Under the pieces are notes generated by a model that was not told where the DNA came from, made no database searches, and worked only from the letters and a program-made list of their open reading frames with translations. Below, one piece after another: positions 8,397 to 16,899 of a stretch of 64,000 nt of DNA. The position numbers and the translations under genes are program-made. Each line of letters starts with the position of its first letter. Positions within the stretch are counted from its first letter, which is position 1. Source of the stretch: Acidimicrobiaceae bacterium (GTDB taxonomy: Bacteria; Actinomycetota; Acidimicrobiia; Acidimicrobiales; Aldehydirespiratoraceae); the NCBI GenBank assembly GCA_009843735.1, contig VYCW01000041.1, positions 456 to 64,455 on the forward strand, in the 5' to 3' direction.

Positions 8397-9608
8397 GTGC
8401 CCCCCGACGACGACTTCCGCCGGAGAGTGCGGTCGTTCCTGGCCCGTCACGGCCCAGCCGAGGGATGGCTGCGGGACGAGCACGGCCGACCCCCGCCCGA
8501 CGACGCCCCGAACGAAGTGCGGGTCGCCCGGGCCCGGCGGTGCCTGAGCCTGCTGTTCGAAGCGGGTCTCGGCGCGATCTCGTGGCCCCAGCGTTACGGC
8601 GGCCAGGGGTTGAGCAACCGGCAGCAGGTGATCTTCAACGAGGAGGCCACCGGCTACGCGCTGCCGCTGGACATCTTCATCATCGGCGTCGGGATGTGCG
8701 CCCCCACCGTTCTGGCCCACGGCACCGAAGAGCAGCGGACCCGCCACCTGCCGCCCCTGCTGCGCGGCACCGAGATCTGGTGCCAGCTCTTCTCCGAGCC
8801 CCAGGCCGGCTCCGACCTGGCCGGCGTGGGCTGCCGTGCCGAGCCCGACGGCGACGGCTGGTCGGTGTCGGGACAGAAGGTCTGGACCTCGGGGGCCCAC
8901 AACGCCGCCTACGGCATGCTGCTGGCCCGATCCGATCCCAACAGCTCACGCCATGCGGGGATGACCATGTTCATCGTGGACATGTCCCTCCCCGGCATCG
9001 ATATCCGTCCCCTGCGACAGATGAGCGGCGTGTCGAGGTTCAACGAGGTGTTCTTCGACGGCTGCCGCCTGGATCACGACGCGGCGCTCGGAGAGGTGGG
9101 CCAGGGATGGCGAACAGCCATCACGACGCTGATGAACGAGCGGGTCTCGATCGGCACCAGCAACCCGGCCGGCTACGGGCACCCCGCGTCGGTGTTGGCC
9201 GCGGAGGCCCGCCGCCGGGGCCGCATCGACGATCCCGCCATGACCGACAGGATCTCGCAGCTGATCATCCGCGAGCGCATCACCGCCCTGCTGGGCCAGC
9301 GAGTGACCGAGGCGCTGCTCGCCGGGGTGCAGCCCGGTCCGGAAGGGTCGCTGGCGAAGCTCAGCGGCACGCAGGTGTCCAAGGAGTCGGCCTCGCTGGC
9401 CTTGGAGATTCTCGGCTCTGAGGCCGTGGCCTGGGACGCCGCCGACAACCTGGCGGCCTCGTGGGCCACCGTGCAGTGCTCGACGCCGGGGCTGTCGATC
9501 GCGGGCGGAACCGACGAGATCATGCGCAACCTGTTGGCCGAGCGAATCCTCGGCCTCCCGCGGGAGCCCAAGATTACGGCCCGGCACGAGCCTGGAGGGA
9601 ACCAATGA
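8397..9608 (+). CDS. Acyl-CoA dehydrogenase
   Basis: 403 residues, full-length acyl-CoA dehydrogenase. The N-terminal part has the LxxxGLGAISWPQRYGGQGL pattern of long-chain members. Flavin motif WCQLFSEPQAGSDLAGVG, then KVWTSGAHNAAYGMLLARSD; the C-terminal SIAGGTDEIMRNLLAERILGLP is typical. GTG 8397 begins four bases after the SDR stop, and the gene ends in an ATGA overlap with the TPP enzyme, so the operon is tightly coupled. Substrate unknown; one of three full-length dehydrogenases here, suggesting several distinct dehydrogenation steps. Confidence 0.9.
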   Translation: MPPDDDFRRRVRSFLARHGPAEGWLRDEHGRPPPDDAPNEVRVARARRCLSLLFEAGLGAISWPQRYGGQGLSNRQQVIFNEEATGYALPLDIFIIGVGMCAPTVLAHGTEEQRTRHLPPLLRGTEIWCQLFSEPQAGSDLAGVGCRAEPDGDGWSVSGQKVWTSGAHNAAYGMLLARSDPNSSRHAGMTMFIVDMSLPGIDIRPLRQMSGVSRFNEVFFDGCRLDHDAALGEVGQGWRTAITTLMNERVSIGTSNPAGYGHPASVLAAEARRRGRIDDPAMTDRISQLIIRERITALLGQRVTEALLAGVQPGPEGSLAKLSGTQVSKESASLALEILGSEAVAWDAADNLAASWATVQCSTPGLSIAGGTDEIMRNLLAERILGLPREPKITARHEPGGNQ

Positions 9609-11245
9609 CGACCATGACCGGCGGAGAGGCCGCGGTTGCAGCCCTCCAGACCCTCGGCGTCGACACCGTCTTCGGGATCGTGAGCGTGCACAACATCCCG
9701 ATCCTCGACGCCGTCTCGCGGACGCCGGGAATAGAGCTGGTCGGCTGCCGCCACGAGCAGGGCGCCGTCCACGCGGCCGACGGCTTCGCCCGGGCCACCG
9801 GCCGTCTCGGAGTGTGCGTGACCAGCACCGGCCCGGGCGCGGCCAACGCCATGGGCGGGTTGTACGAGGCGAGCTTCGCCTCGTCACCGGTCCTGATGCT
9901 CACCGGTCAGGTAGAGACTTACCAGTACGGCCGGGACCGCAGCGCGCTGCACCAGGCCGACCAGCAGCTGGAAATGCTGAGCACCGTCACCAAGCGCTCC
10001 GACCATGTAGCCGACATCGGTGACATCGCTGGAGCCGTGCTGGTCGCGGCCGCCGAGGCCCTCTCCGGTCGACCGGGACCCACCGCGGTGCAGATCCCGA
10101 TCGACCTGCAGTACGGCCGCGGCGAGGTAGGCGAGCTAGCGGTTATCCCGCCCCGGCTGGAGGCGCCGGAGGCCGCCTTGGTGGACACCGCGGCGACTCT
10201 GCTGGACGACGCAGCCCGGCCGCTGATCATCGCCGGTGGCGGCGTGGTGCGGGCGGGCGCCGGCGGGCAGTTGACGTCTCTGGCGGAGCGCCTGGCCGCA
10301 CCGGTGCTCACCACCGTGGAGGGCCGCGGCTCGATCTCCGAGGACCACCGGCTGTGCCTGGGCCCCAACACCGACCTCACGGCCATGGACCCGGTGATCG
10401 CCGGCGCCGACGTCGTGCTGGCAGTGGGGACCCGCTTCCAGCAGAACAACAACATCCACAAGTGGCTGACCATCCCCGGCCGGCTGGTGCACCTCGACGC
10501 CGACGCCGCCATGATCGGTCGGATCCATCCCGCCGAGGTCGGGCTGGTCGGCGACGCCTGCCTCGGCCTGGAGGCGCTGCTGGCCGCCGTGGCCGCGCAG
10601 GCCCGCGACGAAACGTGGGCCGAGGACTGCGGCCGGATCCGGGACGAGGCCGTGGCCGCCGGTCGGGAGTCCCTCGGCCCCGACCTGCTCGCGATCATGG
10701 ACGCCATGGACGAGATCCTTCCTGCCGGCGCGATCGTGGCCAAGGACGCCACCGTCTCCGCCTACCAGTGGGGCAACCGTCTCCTCCCCGTCCGCCGGGC
10801 CCGCAGCGCCATGCGTCCGGTGTCGATGGCCATCGGGCCCGGCGTTCCACTCGCCATCGGAGCCGCGGTCGGCTCGGGACAGCCCACGGTGGTCATCCAG
10901 GGCGACGGCGGGCTCATGCTGAGCCTCGGAGAGCTCGCCGCTGCGGTGCAGCAGGACCTGCCGCTGGTTGTGTGCGTCTTCAACGACCGGGGCTACGGGA
11001 TCCTGCGGTTCATCCAGGACTTGGTGGTCGAGGGCCGCCGGACCGGCGTCGACCTGGCCACACCCCGGTTCGCGCCGCTGGCCGAGGCGATGGGGATGCG
11101 CTCGGCCGAGGTCACCGACCCCGACGAGTTCGCCCGGGTCTTCGCCGAAGCGATCTCAGCCGGAGGCCCGTGGCTGCTCGACATCGACCTCACGGCCATG
11201 ACCCCCCTGACCATCCTCCCCCAGCGCCGTCCCGAGCGGGAGTAA
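9605..11245 (+). CDS. Thiamine-pyrophosphate-dependent lyase/decarboxylase (acetolactate-synthase-like)
   Basis: 546 residues in the three-domain layout of the acetolactate synthase/oxalyl-CoA decarboxylase/2-hydroxyacyl-CoA lyase superfamily. The activating Glu is E51 in CRHEQGAVHAADGFAR; the central domain carries GGGVVRAGA; the C-terminal TPP/Mg motif GDG...N runs from about residue 433 to 462 (QGDGGLM to FNDRGYG). Acetolactate synthase itself is unlikely because no small regulatory subunit or branched-chain amino-acid gene is near. The flanking acyl-CoA dehydrogenases, CoA-transferase and aldehyde dehydrogenase favour a 2-hydroxyacyl-CoA lyase-type reaction giving an aldehyde and formyl-CoA; this is inference. 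The start ATG overlaps the previous stop. Confidence 0.85.
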   Translation: MTTMTGGEAAVAALQTLGVDTVFGIVSVHNIPILDAVSRTPGIELVGCRHEQGAVHAADGFARATGRLGVCVTSTGPGAANAMGGLYEASFASSPVLMLTGQVETYQYGRDRSALHQADQQLEMLSTVTKRSDHVADIGDIAGAVLVAAAEALSGRPGPTAVQIPIDLQYGRGEVGELAVIPPRLEAPEAALVDTAATLLDDAARPLIIAGGGVVRAGAGGQLTSLAERLAAPVLTTVEGRGSISEDHRLCLGPNTDLTAMDPVIAGADVVLAVGTRFQQNNNIHKWLTIPGRLVHLDADAAMIGRIHPAEVGLVGDACLGLEALLAAVAAQARDETWAEDCGRIRDEAVAAGRESLGPDLLAIMDAMDEILPAGAIVAKDATVSAYQWGNRLLPVRRARSAMRPVSMAIGPGVPLAIGAAVGSGQPTVVIQGDGGLMLSLGELAAAVQQDLPLVVCVFNDRGYGILRFIQDLVVEGRRTGVDLATPRFAPLAEAMGMRSAEVTDPDEFARVFAEAISAGGPWLLDIDLTAMTPLTILPQRRPERE

Positions 11246-11265
11246 GGGGCCGAGTCTGCCGGGTG

Positions 11266-11865
11266 CTACTGGATCAGGCGGGAGTAGGCGTCAAGGGCCG
11301 GGCCGGCCGTGGTCGCGTCGGCCTCGATGCCGAGACTCTGCAGCGTCCGGGCGACGCAGACATAGAACGAGGTGGTGAGGATCAACTCGATGCACTCGCC
11401 CGCCGAGAAGAACTCCCGCAGCCTGCCGACTGCGCCCGGCGAGGCGCCGCCATCGAGGATGATCTCACCGGCACAGGCCAGCGCAGCCCGCTCGGCCGCG
11501 GAGAACTCCGGCGAACTCTCCCACTCGCCGAGCGCTTCGAGTTGGGCTTCGGTCACGCCGAACCGGATCGCGGCCGGCCAGTGGGCCTGCCACTCGAACG
11601 ACGAGCGGGTCAGCAACGCCGTCCGCATGATGAGGAGCTCCCGCAGTCCCCGATCAGTCTCGGGCTCCGAACGCAGAGGCCATGCCATCTGCACCCAGGC
11701 GTCCAGCATGGCCGGAGCGTTCCCGAGCATCCGGTACAGCAGCGGCACCTCGCGACCCCGGTCACGGAACCCGTCGAACACTCTGTTGAGCGCTGGATGG
11801 TCGATGTCGGCGTCCACGGGTTCGATCGGCGCCACCGCGGCTCCGTCACCCTCGGGCGGGGTCAT
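11266..11865 (-). CDS. Carboxymuconolactone decarboxylase (CMD/AhpD-like) family protein
   Basis: 199 residues. The segment RELLIMRTALLTRSSFEWQAHW matches the CMD-family helix with the EWxxH signature; the peroxidatic CxxC of true AhpD is absent. Many such proteins sit in degradative operons and their reactions are mostly unknown. ATG 11865 is used; the open frame runs further upstream but into the divergent SDR gene and without conserved residues. It converges with the TPP enzyme (20 bases between stops) and diverges from the SDR at 11901. Confidence 0.8.
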   Translation of the reverse strand: MTPPEGDGAAVAPIEPVDADIDHPALNRVFDGFRDRGREVPLLYRMLGNAPAMLDAWVQMAWPLRSEPETDRGLRELLIMRTALLTRSSFEWQAHWPAAIRFGVTEAQLEALGEWESSPEFSAAERAALACAGEIILDGGASPGAVGRLREFFSAGECIELILTTSFYVCVARTLQSLGIEADATTAGPALDAYSRLIQ

Positions 11866-11888
11866 GGGCCAGTATTTAGCACACTGAT

Positions 11889-11894
11889 TAGGAT
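11889..11894 (+). promoter_or_regulatory. Possible -10 element for a leaderless SDR/ALDH/CaiB transcript
   Basis: TAGGAT (TANNNT) lies six bases before ATG 11901, the distance expected if transcription starts at the A of the start codon. The 35-base divergent gap (11866-11900) has room for little else. Inference from spacing; no -35 box is evident. Confidence 0.3.
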
Positions 11895-11900
11895 GGCGGC

Positions 11901-12611
11901 ATGAGCCTGGAGGGCAGGTCGGTCCTGATTCTCGGGGGGACGTCGGGGATGGGGCTGGAGACGGCTCTGGCGGCCCGCCGGGCCGGAGCCGACATCGCCA
12001 TCGTGGGACGCGACCCGGCCAAGGCCGAAAACGCCCGCCGGGCAATCGGCGAGGGCACGGTCTGCGGGGTGCTCGACGCTCGCGACACGGGCGCCCTGGC
12101 CACCTTCGCCGGCGGGCTCGACGCCATCGACCATGTGGTCTCGTTCACCGGTGACCAGCCCGCCGCCCCTCTCGCCGAGGCCGACCACGACATGTTCACC
12201 TCGGCGTTCGAGGCCCGGGTCTGGGCCGCCCGCAACGCTTGCGCCATTGCGGCACCGCTGATGCCGCCGGACGGCTCTTTCGTGTTCTGCTCGGGCCTGT
12301 CGGCGTCGAGGCCACGGCCCGGCCGTTCCGCCGGGGCGGTGGCCACCGCCGCGCTCGAGTCGTTCTGCCGAGCCATGGCCGTCGAGCTGGCGCCCCTGCG
12401 GGTCAACGCGATCTGCCCGGGTGCCTTCGGTACCGACGTCCTCCGGCGAGCCCTGGGCAGCGAGGCGACCATGGAGCGCTTGGCCTCAGCCATCCCGCTG
12501 GGCCGCATCGGTGATCCTGCCGAGATCGCTCACGCCGTCATGTTCCTGCTGACCAACACCTACACCACCGGCACGACGCTCCGGGTCGACGGCGGCTTCG
12601 CCCTCACATGA
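11901..12611 (+). CDS. SDR-family protein with altered active site
   Basis: 236 residues. The cofactor loop is intact (LGGTSGMG), and the C-terminal region (RVNAICPGAFGTDV, then TTGTTLRVDGGFALT) is typical of the family. The expected YxxxK pair is missing: the aligned stretch RSAGAVATAALESF has no Tyr or Lys, while the preceding FCSGLSAS keeps a Ser. The protein may bind NAD(P) without classical dehydrogenase chemistry, or use other residues. It overlaps the aldehyde dehydrogenase by four bases (ATGA), so the two are co-translated. Confidence 0.8.
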   Translation: MSLEGRSVLILGGTSGMGLETALAARRAGADIAIVGRDPAKAENARRAIGEGTVCGVLDARDTGALATFAGGLDAIDHVVSFTGDQPAAPLAEADHDMFTSAFEARVWAARNACAIAAPLMPPDGSFVFCSGLSASRPRPGRSAGAVATAALESFCRAMAVELAPLRVNAICPGAFGTDVLRRALGSEATMERLASAIPLGRIGDPAEIAHAVMFLLTNTYTTGTTLRVDGGFALT

Positions 12612-14092
12612 CCATGGCAGCCTCCGGACACGACCTCCTGAAGACGGTTCCCAGCGGGGATCTCCTCATCGGTGGTGAGCGGGTCCACGACACCACCGCC
12701 GGCGCCCGCGAGCAGCTCGATCCCTCCACCGGCGGCCGGCTGGCCACCGTGTCGCTGGCAGGGCCTTCCGAGATCGACACGGCCGTTCAGTCCGCCCGGG
12801 ACGCCCAGGAGGAGTGGCTCGGTCTGTCCCCGGCCCAGCGCCGGGACGTGATCCTGCGGTTCGCGCAGCTTCTGGACGACTGCCATGAGGAGATGTCGAT
12901 CCTGCGGTCCCTTGAGCTGGGCGCCCCCTTGAAGAAGCGGCGGGGAGCCAACATGGCCGTGGAGTACATGCGCTACTTCGCGGGCTGGGTCGACAAGCTC
13001 GAGGGCTCCACCATCCCGGTGCACCCGGGCCTAGCGCTGGACTACACGGTGCCTGAGCCCTACGGAACGGTCGCGGCCATCACCCCATGGAACGGGGGCG
13101 TCGTTTCGGCCGCCATGAAGGCCATCCCGGCTCTGGTGGCCGGCAACACCGTGGTGGTCAAGCCCGCGGAGTTGGCCGTGCTGTCGCTGCTGCGCTTCGG
13201 GGAGCTGGGCCTGGCTGCGGGCCTGCCGCCGGGAGCCTTGAACATCGTGCCCGGAGCGGCCGACGCGGGCCAGGCCCTGGTCACCCATCCCGGCGTCGAC
13301 AAGATCAGCTTCACCGGCGGGGGCGCCACCGCCCGCGAGGTGCTGCGGGGCGCGGCGACCAACCTCACGCCGGTCATCCTGGAACTGGGGGGCAAGTCGG
13401 CCAGCATCGTCTTCGAGGACGCCGACATCGACACCGCAGTCGCCACCACCGTCGGCCTGGCCCTAGCCACCATGAGCGGCCAGGGCTGCGTGCTGCCGAC
13501 CCGGCTGGTCGCCCAGGACACGGTCTACGACGCGGTGGAGCAACGGGTCGTGGAGGCCGCTTCGTCGCTGGTGGTGGGCCGCGCCTTCGACGAGGGCGTG
13601 CAGATCGGACCGGTGATCACCGAGGCGGCCTGCGAGCACATCATCGGCGAAGTGGAGGCGGCCGTGTCCCGGGGCGACGGACGCCTGCTAACCGGGGGCG
13701 CACGGCTGGGAGGCGATCTGGCCGACGGGTTCTTCGTGGAGCCGACCGTGTTCGGGAGCGTCGACAACTCCTCGCCCATCGCCCGCACCGAGATCTTCGG
13801 CCCGGTGCTGAGCCTGATCCGCTTCGGAGACGAGGCCGAGGCCCTGAGCATCGCCAACGACAGCCCCTACGGCCTCGGTGGCCTGGTGTTCACCCGCGAC
13901 GTCGCCCGGGCCCACCGGGTGGCCGGCCGGCTGCAGGCCGGGTCGGTCGGCGTCAACGCCTTTGCCCCGATGCCGGCCAGCGCTCCGTTCGGAGGCGTCA
14001 AGCAGAGCGGCTACGGGCGCGAGGGCGGGCTGGCCGGCGTGGAGGAGTTCCTGAGGCCCAAGAACGTCTACGTGGACCTGAGCGGACCGTGA
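12608..14092 (+). CDS. NAD(P)-dependent aldehyde dehydrogenase
   Basis: 494 residues, normal ALDH length. Seen: TPWNGGVVSAAMKAIPALVAGNTVVVKPAE (cofactor and structural core; positions about 160-190), FTGGG, the general base Glu259 in LELGGKS, and the nucleophile Cys294 in SGQGC. C-terminal PFGGVKQSGYGREGG is typical. It would oxidise an aldehyde to an acid, or to a CoA ester if acylating; the sequence does not decide. Co-translation with the upstream SDR and position after the TPP enzyme fit oxidation of an aldehyde released by that lyase (inference). Confidence 0.92.
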   Translation: MTMAASGHDLLKTVPSGDLLIGGERVHDTTAGAREQLDPSTGGRLATVSLAGPSEIDTAVQSARDAQEEWLGLSPAQRRDVILRFAQLLDDCHEEMSILRSLELGAPLKKRRGANMAVEYMRYFAGWVDKLEGSTIPVHPGLALDYTVPEPYGTVAAITPWNGGVVSAAMKAIPALVAGNTVVVKPAELAVLSLLRFGELGLAAGLPPGALNIVPGAADAGQALVTHPGVDKISFTGGGATAREVLRGAATNLTPVILELGGKSASIVFEDADIDTAVATTVGLALATMSGQGCVLPTRLVAQDTVYDAVEQRVVEAASSLVVGRAFDEGVQIGPVITEAACEHIIGEVEAAVSRGDGRLLTGGARLGGDLADGFFVEPTVFGSVDNSSPIARTEIFGPVLSLIRFGDEAEALSIANDSPYGLGGLVFTRDVARAHRVAGRLQAGSVGVNAFAPMPASAPFGGVKQSGYGREGGLAGVEEFLRPKNVYVDLSGP

Positions 14093-14113
14093 GCACCACA
14101 GGAGCGGCGGGCG

Positions 14114-15361
14114 GTGAGTGATCTGCTGAGCGGCGTGCGGGTGCTCGAGTCCGCGGTGCTGCTCAACGGCGACACTCTGGGCATGCTGCTCGGCGACCTG
14201 GGGGCCGACGTGATCAAGGTCGAGACCCCGCCGGCGGGCGACTATCTGCGCGACATCCTGGGGCAGATCGAGCCGCGGCACAGCCCGGCCCACCTGCAGG
14301 CCAACAAGAACAAGCGCAGCATCGCGCTCGACCTCGGCAACGATGGGGGTCGGGAGGTGCTGTGGGATCTCCTCGAGGGCGCCGATGTGTTCGTTGACGG
14401 CTTCACCGCGGGGGCCTCCGACCGTCTCGGCATCGGCTACGAGCAGCAGCGCAGCCGCAAGCCCGACATCGTCTACTGCCAGTACACCGGCTTCGGCTCG
14501 GTCGGCCCCTACGCTCGGATGCCCACCCACGGCCAGATGATGAACGCCGGCGCGGCCGCGGTGACGCTCACCACCGCCGACGATGGCTTCGTGCGACCGG
14601 CCGAGAACCGCGAGCTCATGTGGGGCACCTCCATCGGAGGCGACGGCACCGCGGCCGGCGCCGTGCATGCCGCGCTCCGTGTGGCTGCCGCGCTGTACCG
14701 GCGCCAGGTCACCGGCGAGGGCTGCTTCCTGGACGTGTCCGCAGCCGACGCGGTGGTCGCCCAAGGCTGGATCGGCGCGGTCTACGGCCTCAACTACGAC
14801 CGGATCACCGACCACACCGGTCTCAAGGACCCCGGCGCGGAGCCGCTGACCGGAGCCAAGTACCAGTACTACCGGACATCCGACGAGCGGTTCGTGCTGT
14901 TCTGCTGCATAGAGCCGAAGTTCTGGGAGCGCTTCTGCCGGCTCGTGGGACGCGACGACCTCATCGGCACGCAGCTGGAGCAGGGCCCCGTCGACTTCGC
15001 CCGGGACGCCGACGAGCTGCGCCGTGAGCTTCAGGCCGTCTTCGAGACGCGGACCCAGCGCGAGTGGGTGGACATGGCCATCCGCGAGCGGGTTCCGATC
15101 GGCCCGGCCCACCAGGGGGTGGCCAGCCTCAGGGACGACCCCCAGATGGCAGCCCGCCAGATCATGGTCGAGGGCCACCATCCGATCGCCGGATCCTTCA
15201 CCTATGTCGGCGAACCGGCGATCGTCGATGAGCAGCCCTACGCCGTGCCCCGTCCCGCTCCCGCGTTCGGCGCCCACACCACCGAGATCCTCACCGAGAT
15301 CGGCTACGACGAGTCCCGCATCGCGGAGCTGTTCGCCGAGGGCATCGTCGCCGGCGACTGA
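14114..15361 (+). CDS. CaiB/BaiF family CoA-transferase
   Basis: 415 residues, single-domain class III CoA-transferase. Opens with LLSGVRVLESAVLLNGDTLGMLLGDLGADVIKVETP. The segment FLDVSAADAVVAQ places an Asp at the position of the catalytic Asp of formyl-CoA transferase, unlike the double-domain protein at 171. GTG 14114 follows a GGAG ribosome binding site by about nine bases. Probably moves CoA between an acyl-CoA of this pathway and a free carboxylic acid; formyl-CoA from the nearby TPP enzyme is one possible donor (speculative). Confidence 0.9.
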   Translation: MSDLLSGVRVLESAVLLNGDTLGMLLGDLGADVIKVETPPAGDYLRDILGQIEPRHSPAHLQANKNKRSIALDLGNDGGREVLWDLLEGADVFVDGFTAGASDRLGIGYEQQRSRKPDIVYCQYTGFGSVGPYARMPTHGQMMNAGAAAVTLTTADDGFVRPAENRELMWGTSIGGDGTAAGAVHAALRVAAALYRRQVTGEGCFLDVSAADAVVAQGWIGAVYGLNYDRITDHTGLKDPGAEPLTGAKYQYYRTSDERFVLFCCIEPKFWERFCRLVGRDDLIGTQLEQGPVDFARDADELRRELQAVFETRTQREWVDMAIRERVPIGPAHQGVASLRDDPQMAARQIMVEGHHPIAGSFTYVGEPAIVDEQPYAVPRPAPAFGAHTTEILTEIGYDESRIAELFAEGIVAGD

Positions 15362-15389
15362 CCGCGCCGGCCGCCGCCCGAGGCGGGGT

Positions 15390-16802
15390 TCAGTCCAGCA
15401 CTGCGGCCGAGCCGCCCCGCCGGGCGTCCGCCGCCGCCTCCAGGCGGCCTTGGTGCCATCCCACCACCTGCGCGGCCCCGAACCCCTCCGGGCCGGGAGA
15501 GCGGGACAGCGCCGCCGGATGGGTCCCGGCGAGCTCATGACCACCTTCCAGGGCCAGATCGCCTCCGAAGCACACTTTGAAGCGGGGCCGGTCGACCGCC
15601 GCCCGGGGTCCCAGCCCCTCCAGGAGCATGCGGACGATGAGCTGGACCTGGGCCTGGGGCTGCATGATCCCGCCGGCCACGCCCAGCACGCAGCCGAGGC
15701 GGCCGTCGCGAGTCACCAGCCCGGGGATGGTGGTGTGGGGCGGCTTCGCTCCCGGCTGCGGCTCCAGGCTCAGCATCCGCAGGGTGGTGGCCCGGTTGTG
15801 GATGGGCCCGCCGATCTCGTCCACGCCCAAGTGCGCGCCGAAATCGCCGAACACGGAGGTGATAAGCGACACCGCCTGGCCGTGGTGGTCAACCACGGCC
15901 AGGAAGGTCGTGTCGCCGGTGGCCCGCTTCGGCCGGCCCCCGACCACGATGGCGGCCGGGTCGAATCCAGCCGCCCGCATCCCTTCGGAGGTCGCCGCCA
16001 GCACGGCCTCCCAGCCGACGGGAGTCACCGGTTCCAGATGCTCCAGCGCGCCTAGCACGCTCGGTCCCTGCGTCGGTAGCGGCATCTGCCACACCGTGTG
16101 CCCCGCGAAGTCGACCGCGCCGGGCTCCACCGCCATCGTCCGGTGCCGGGCCATGTCAGCCTCCGACAGGAAGCCCCCGTCGCTGCGAACCCGCTCCACG
16201 ATGGCCGCTCCGATCGGGCCGCCGAGCACGGCCCGGCCGCCTTCGGACGCGATCACGTCGAGGCATTCGGCAAGCCGCGGGTTGCGGACCAGCGATCCCT
16301 CGGCCACCGGTGTGCCCTCGGGAACGTAGAGCGGGCCCAGCACGGGGTCGGATGCCAACGACGCCCCACTGCGGGCCGCGGTGGAGGCAAGGGTTGGACG
16401 CACCTCGAAGCCGGAGGCCGCGTACCTCCGGGCCGGCCCGACCGCGTCGGCCAGGCTGATGGTGCCGTGCCCGGCCAGCGCCGTTTCCAGCAGCGCCACC
16501 GCGCCCGGCGGGGTGACCGAGGCACCGCCCCGGGCCGGCACCGCGTCGTGGCCCGAGCGCCGCAACCCCTCGGTGGTCAACTCCAACGGGACGGCGCCGG
16601 AGCCGTCGAGGGCGGCCGGTGCTCCCCGGCCGTCGTGCACGAACATGAACCCGTCCCCGCCGACGCCACAGGACTGGGGCTCGACGACGTACAGCACGAA
16701 GCAGGCGGTCACCGCCGCGTCCACGGCGTTGCCGCCGTCGGAGAGCACCTCGACGGCCGCCCCCGTCGCCCGAGGATCGGAGGTGGCCACCGCCGCGGTC
16801 AC
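15390..16802 (-). CDS. Gamma-glutamyltransferase family (Ntn hydrolase)
   Basis: 470 residues, somewhat shorter than secreted GGT (about 550-580). The N-terminal GNAVDAAVTACFVLYVVEPQSCGVGGDGFMFV is diagnostic. The autoprocessing/catalytic Thr is expected in the GDTTFLAVVDHHGQAVSLI segment near residue 295, where TT is present. No signal peptide is evident, unlike periplasmic GGT, so it may be a cytoplasmic amidase or gamma-glutamyl hydrolase. GTG 16802 has a GAGAGGA ribosome binding site about nine bases upstream. It is followed on the same strand by no other gene; the CoA-transferase converges on it. Confidence 0.85.
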   Translation of the reverse strand: MTAAVATSDPRATGAAVEVLSDGGNAVDAAVTACFVLYVVEPQSCGVGGDGFMFVHDGRGAPAALDGSGAVPLELTTEGLRRSGHDAVPARGGASVTPPGAVALLETALAGHGTISLADAVGPARRYAASGFEVRPTLASTAARSGASLASDPVLGPLYVPEGTPVAEGSLVRNPRLAECLDVIASEGGRAVLGGPIGAAIVERVRSDGGFLSEADMARHRTMAVEPGAVDFAGHTVWQMPLPTQGPSVLGALEHLEPVTPVGWEAVLAATSEGMRAAGFDPAAIVVGGRPKRATGDTTFLAVVDHHGQAVSLITSVFGDFGAHLGVDEIGGPIHNRATTLRMLSLEPQPGAKPPHTTIPGLVTRDGRLGCVLGVAGGIMQPQAQVQLIVRMLLEGLGPRAAVDRPRFKVCFGGDLALEGGHELAGTHPAALSRSPGPEGFGAAQVVGWHQGRLEAAADARRGGSAAVLD

Positions 16803-16824
16803 CGGCGCGATCCTCTCAGCGACA

Positions 16825-16899
16825 GGTTTCGGTGGTCGTCACAGCCGCAGGTCTCGGCGGCGGTCACGGCTGCAGGTCTCGGCGGCGGTCACAGCCGCA
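16825..16899. repeat. Three tandem 25-bp repeats at the 3' end of the amidohydrolase gene
   Basis: Three contiguous 25-bp units (16825-16849, 16850-16874, 16875-16899) differ at only a few positions. The last unit contains the final codons and TGA of the amidohydrolase gene read on the minus strand; the other two repeat that end downstream, between it and the GGT gene start. Reads as slippage or unequal-exchange duplication of a gene 3' end. Confidence 0.85.

Noticed and set aside
9605-11245. Annotating the TPP enzyme as acetolactate synthase (ilvB)
   Set aside because: No ilvN or branched-chain biosynthesis gene is near and the context is CoA-ester catabolism; the superfamily is too broad for a gene name.
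13688-15544. Long open frame on the minus strand antisense to the ALDH and CaiB genes
   Set aside because: The plus-strand genes carry complete family motifs; the antisense frame is Ala/Val/His-rich without motifs, as expected in GC-rich DNA.
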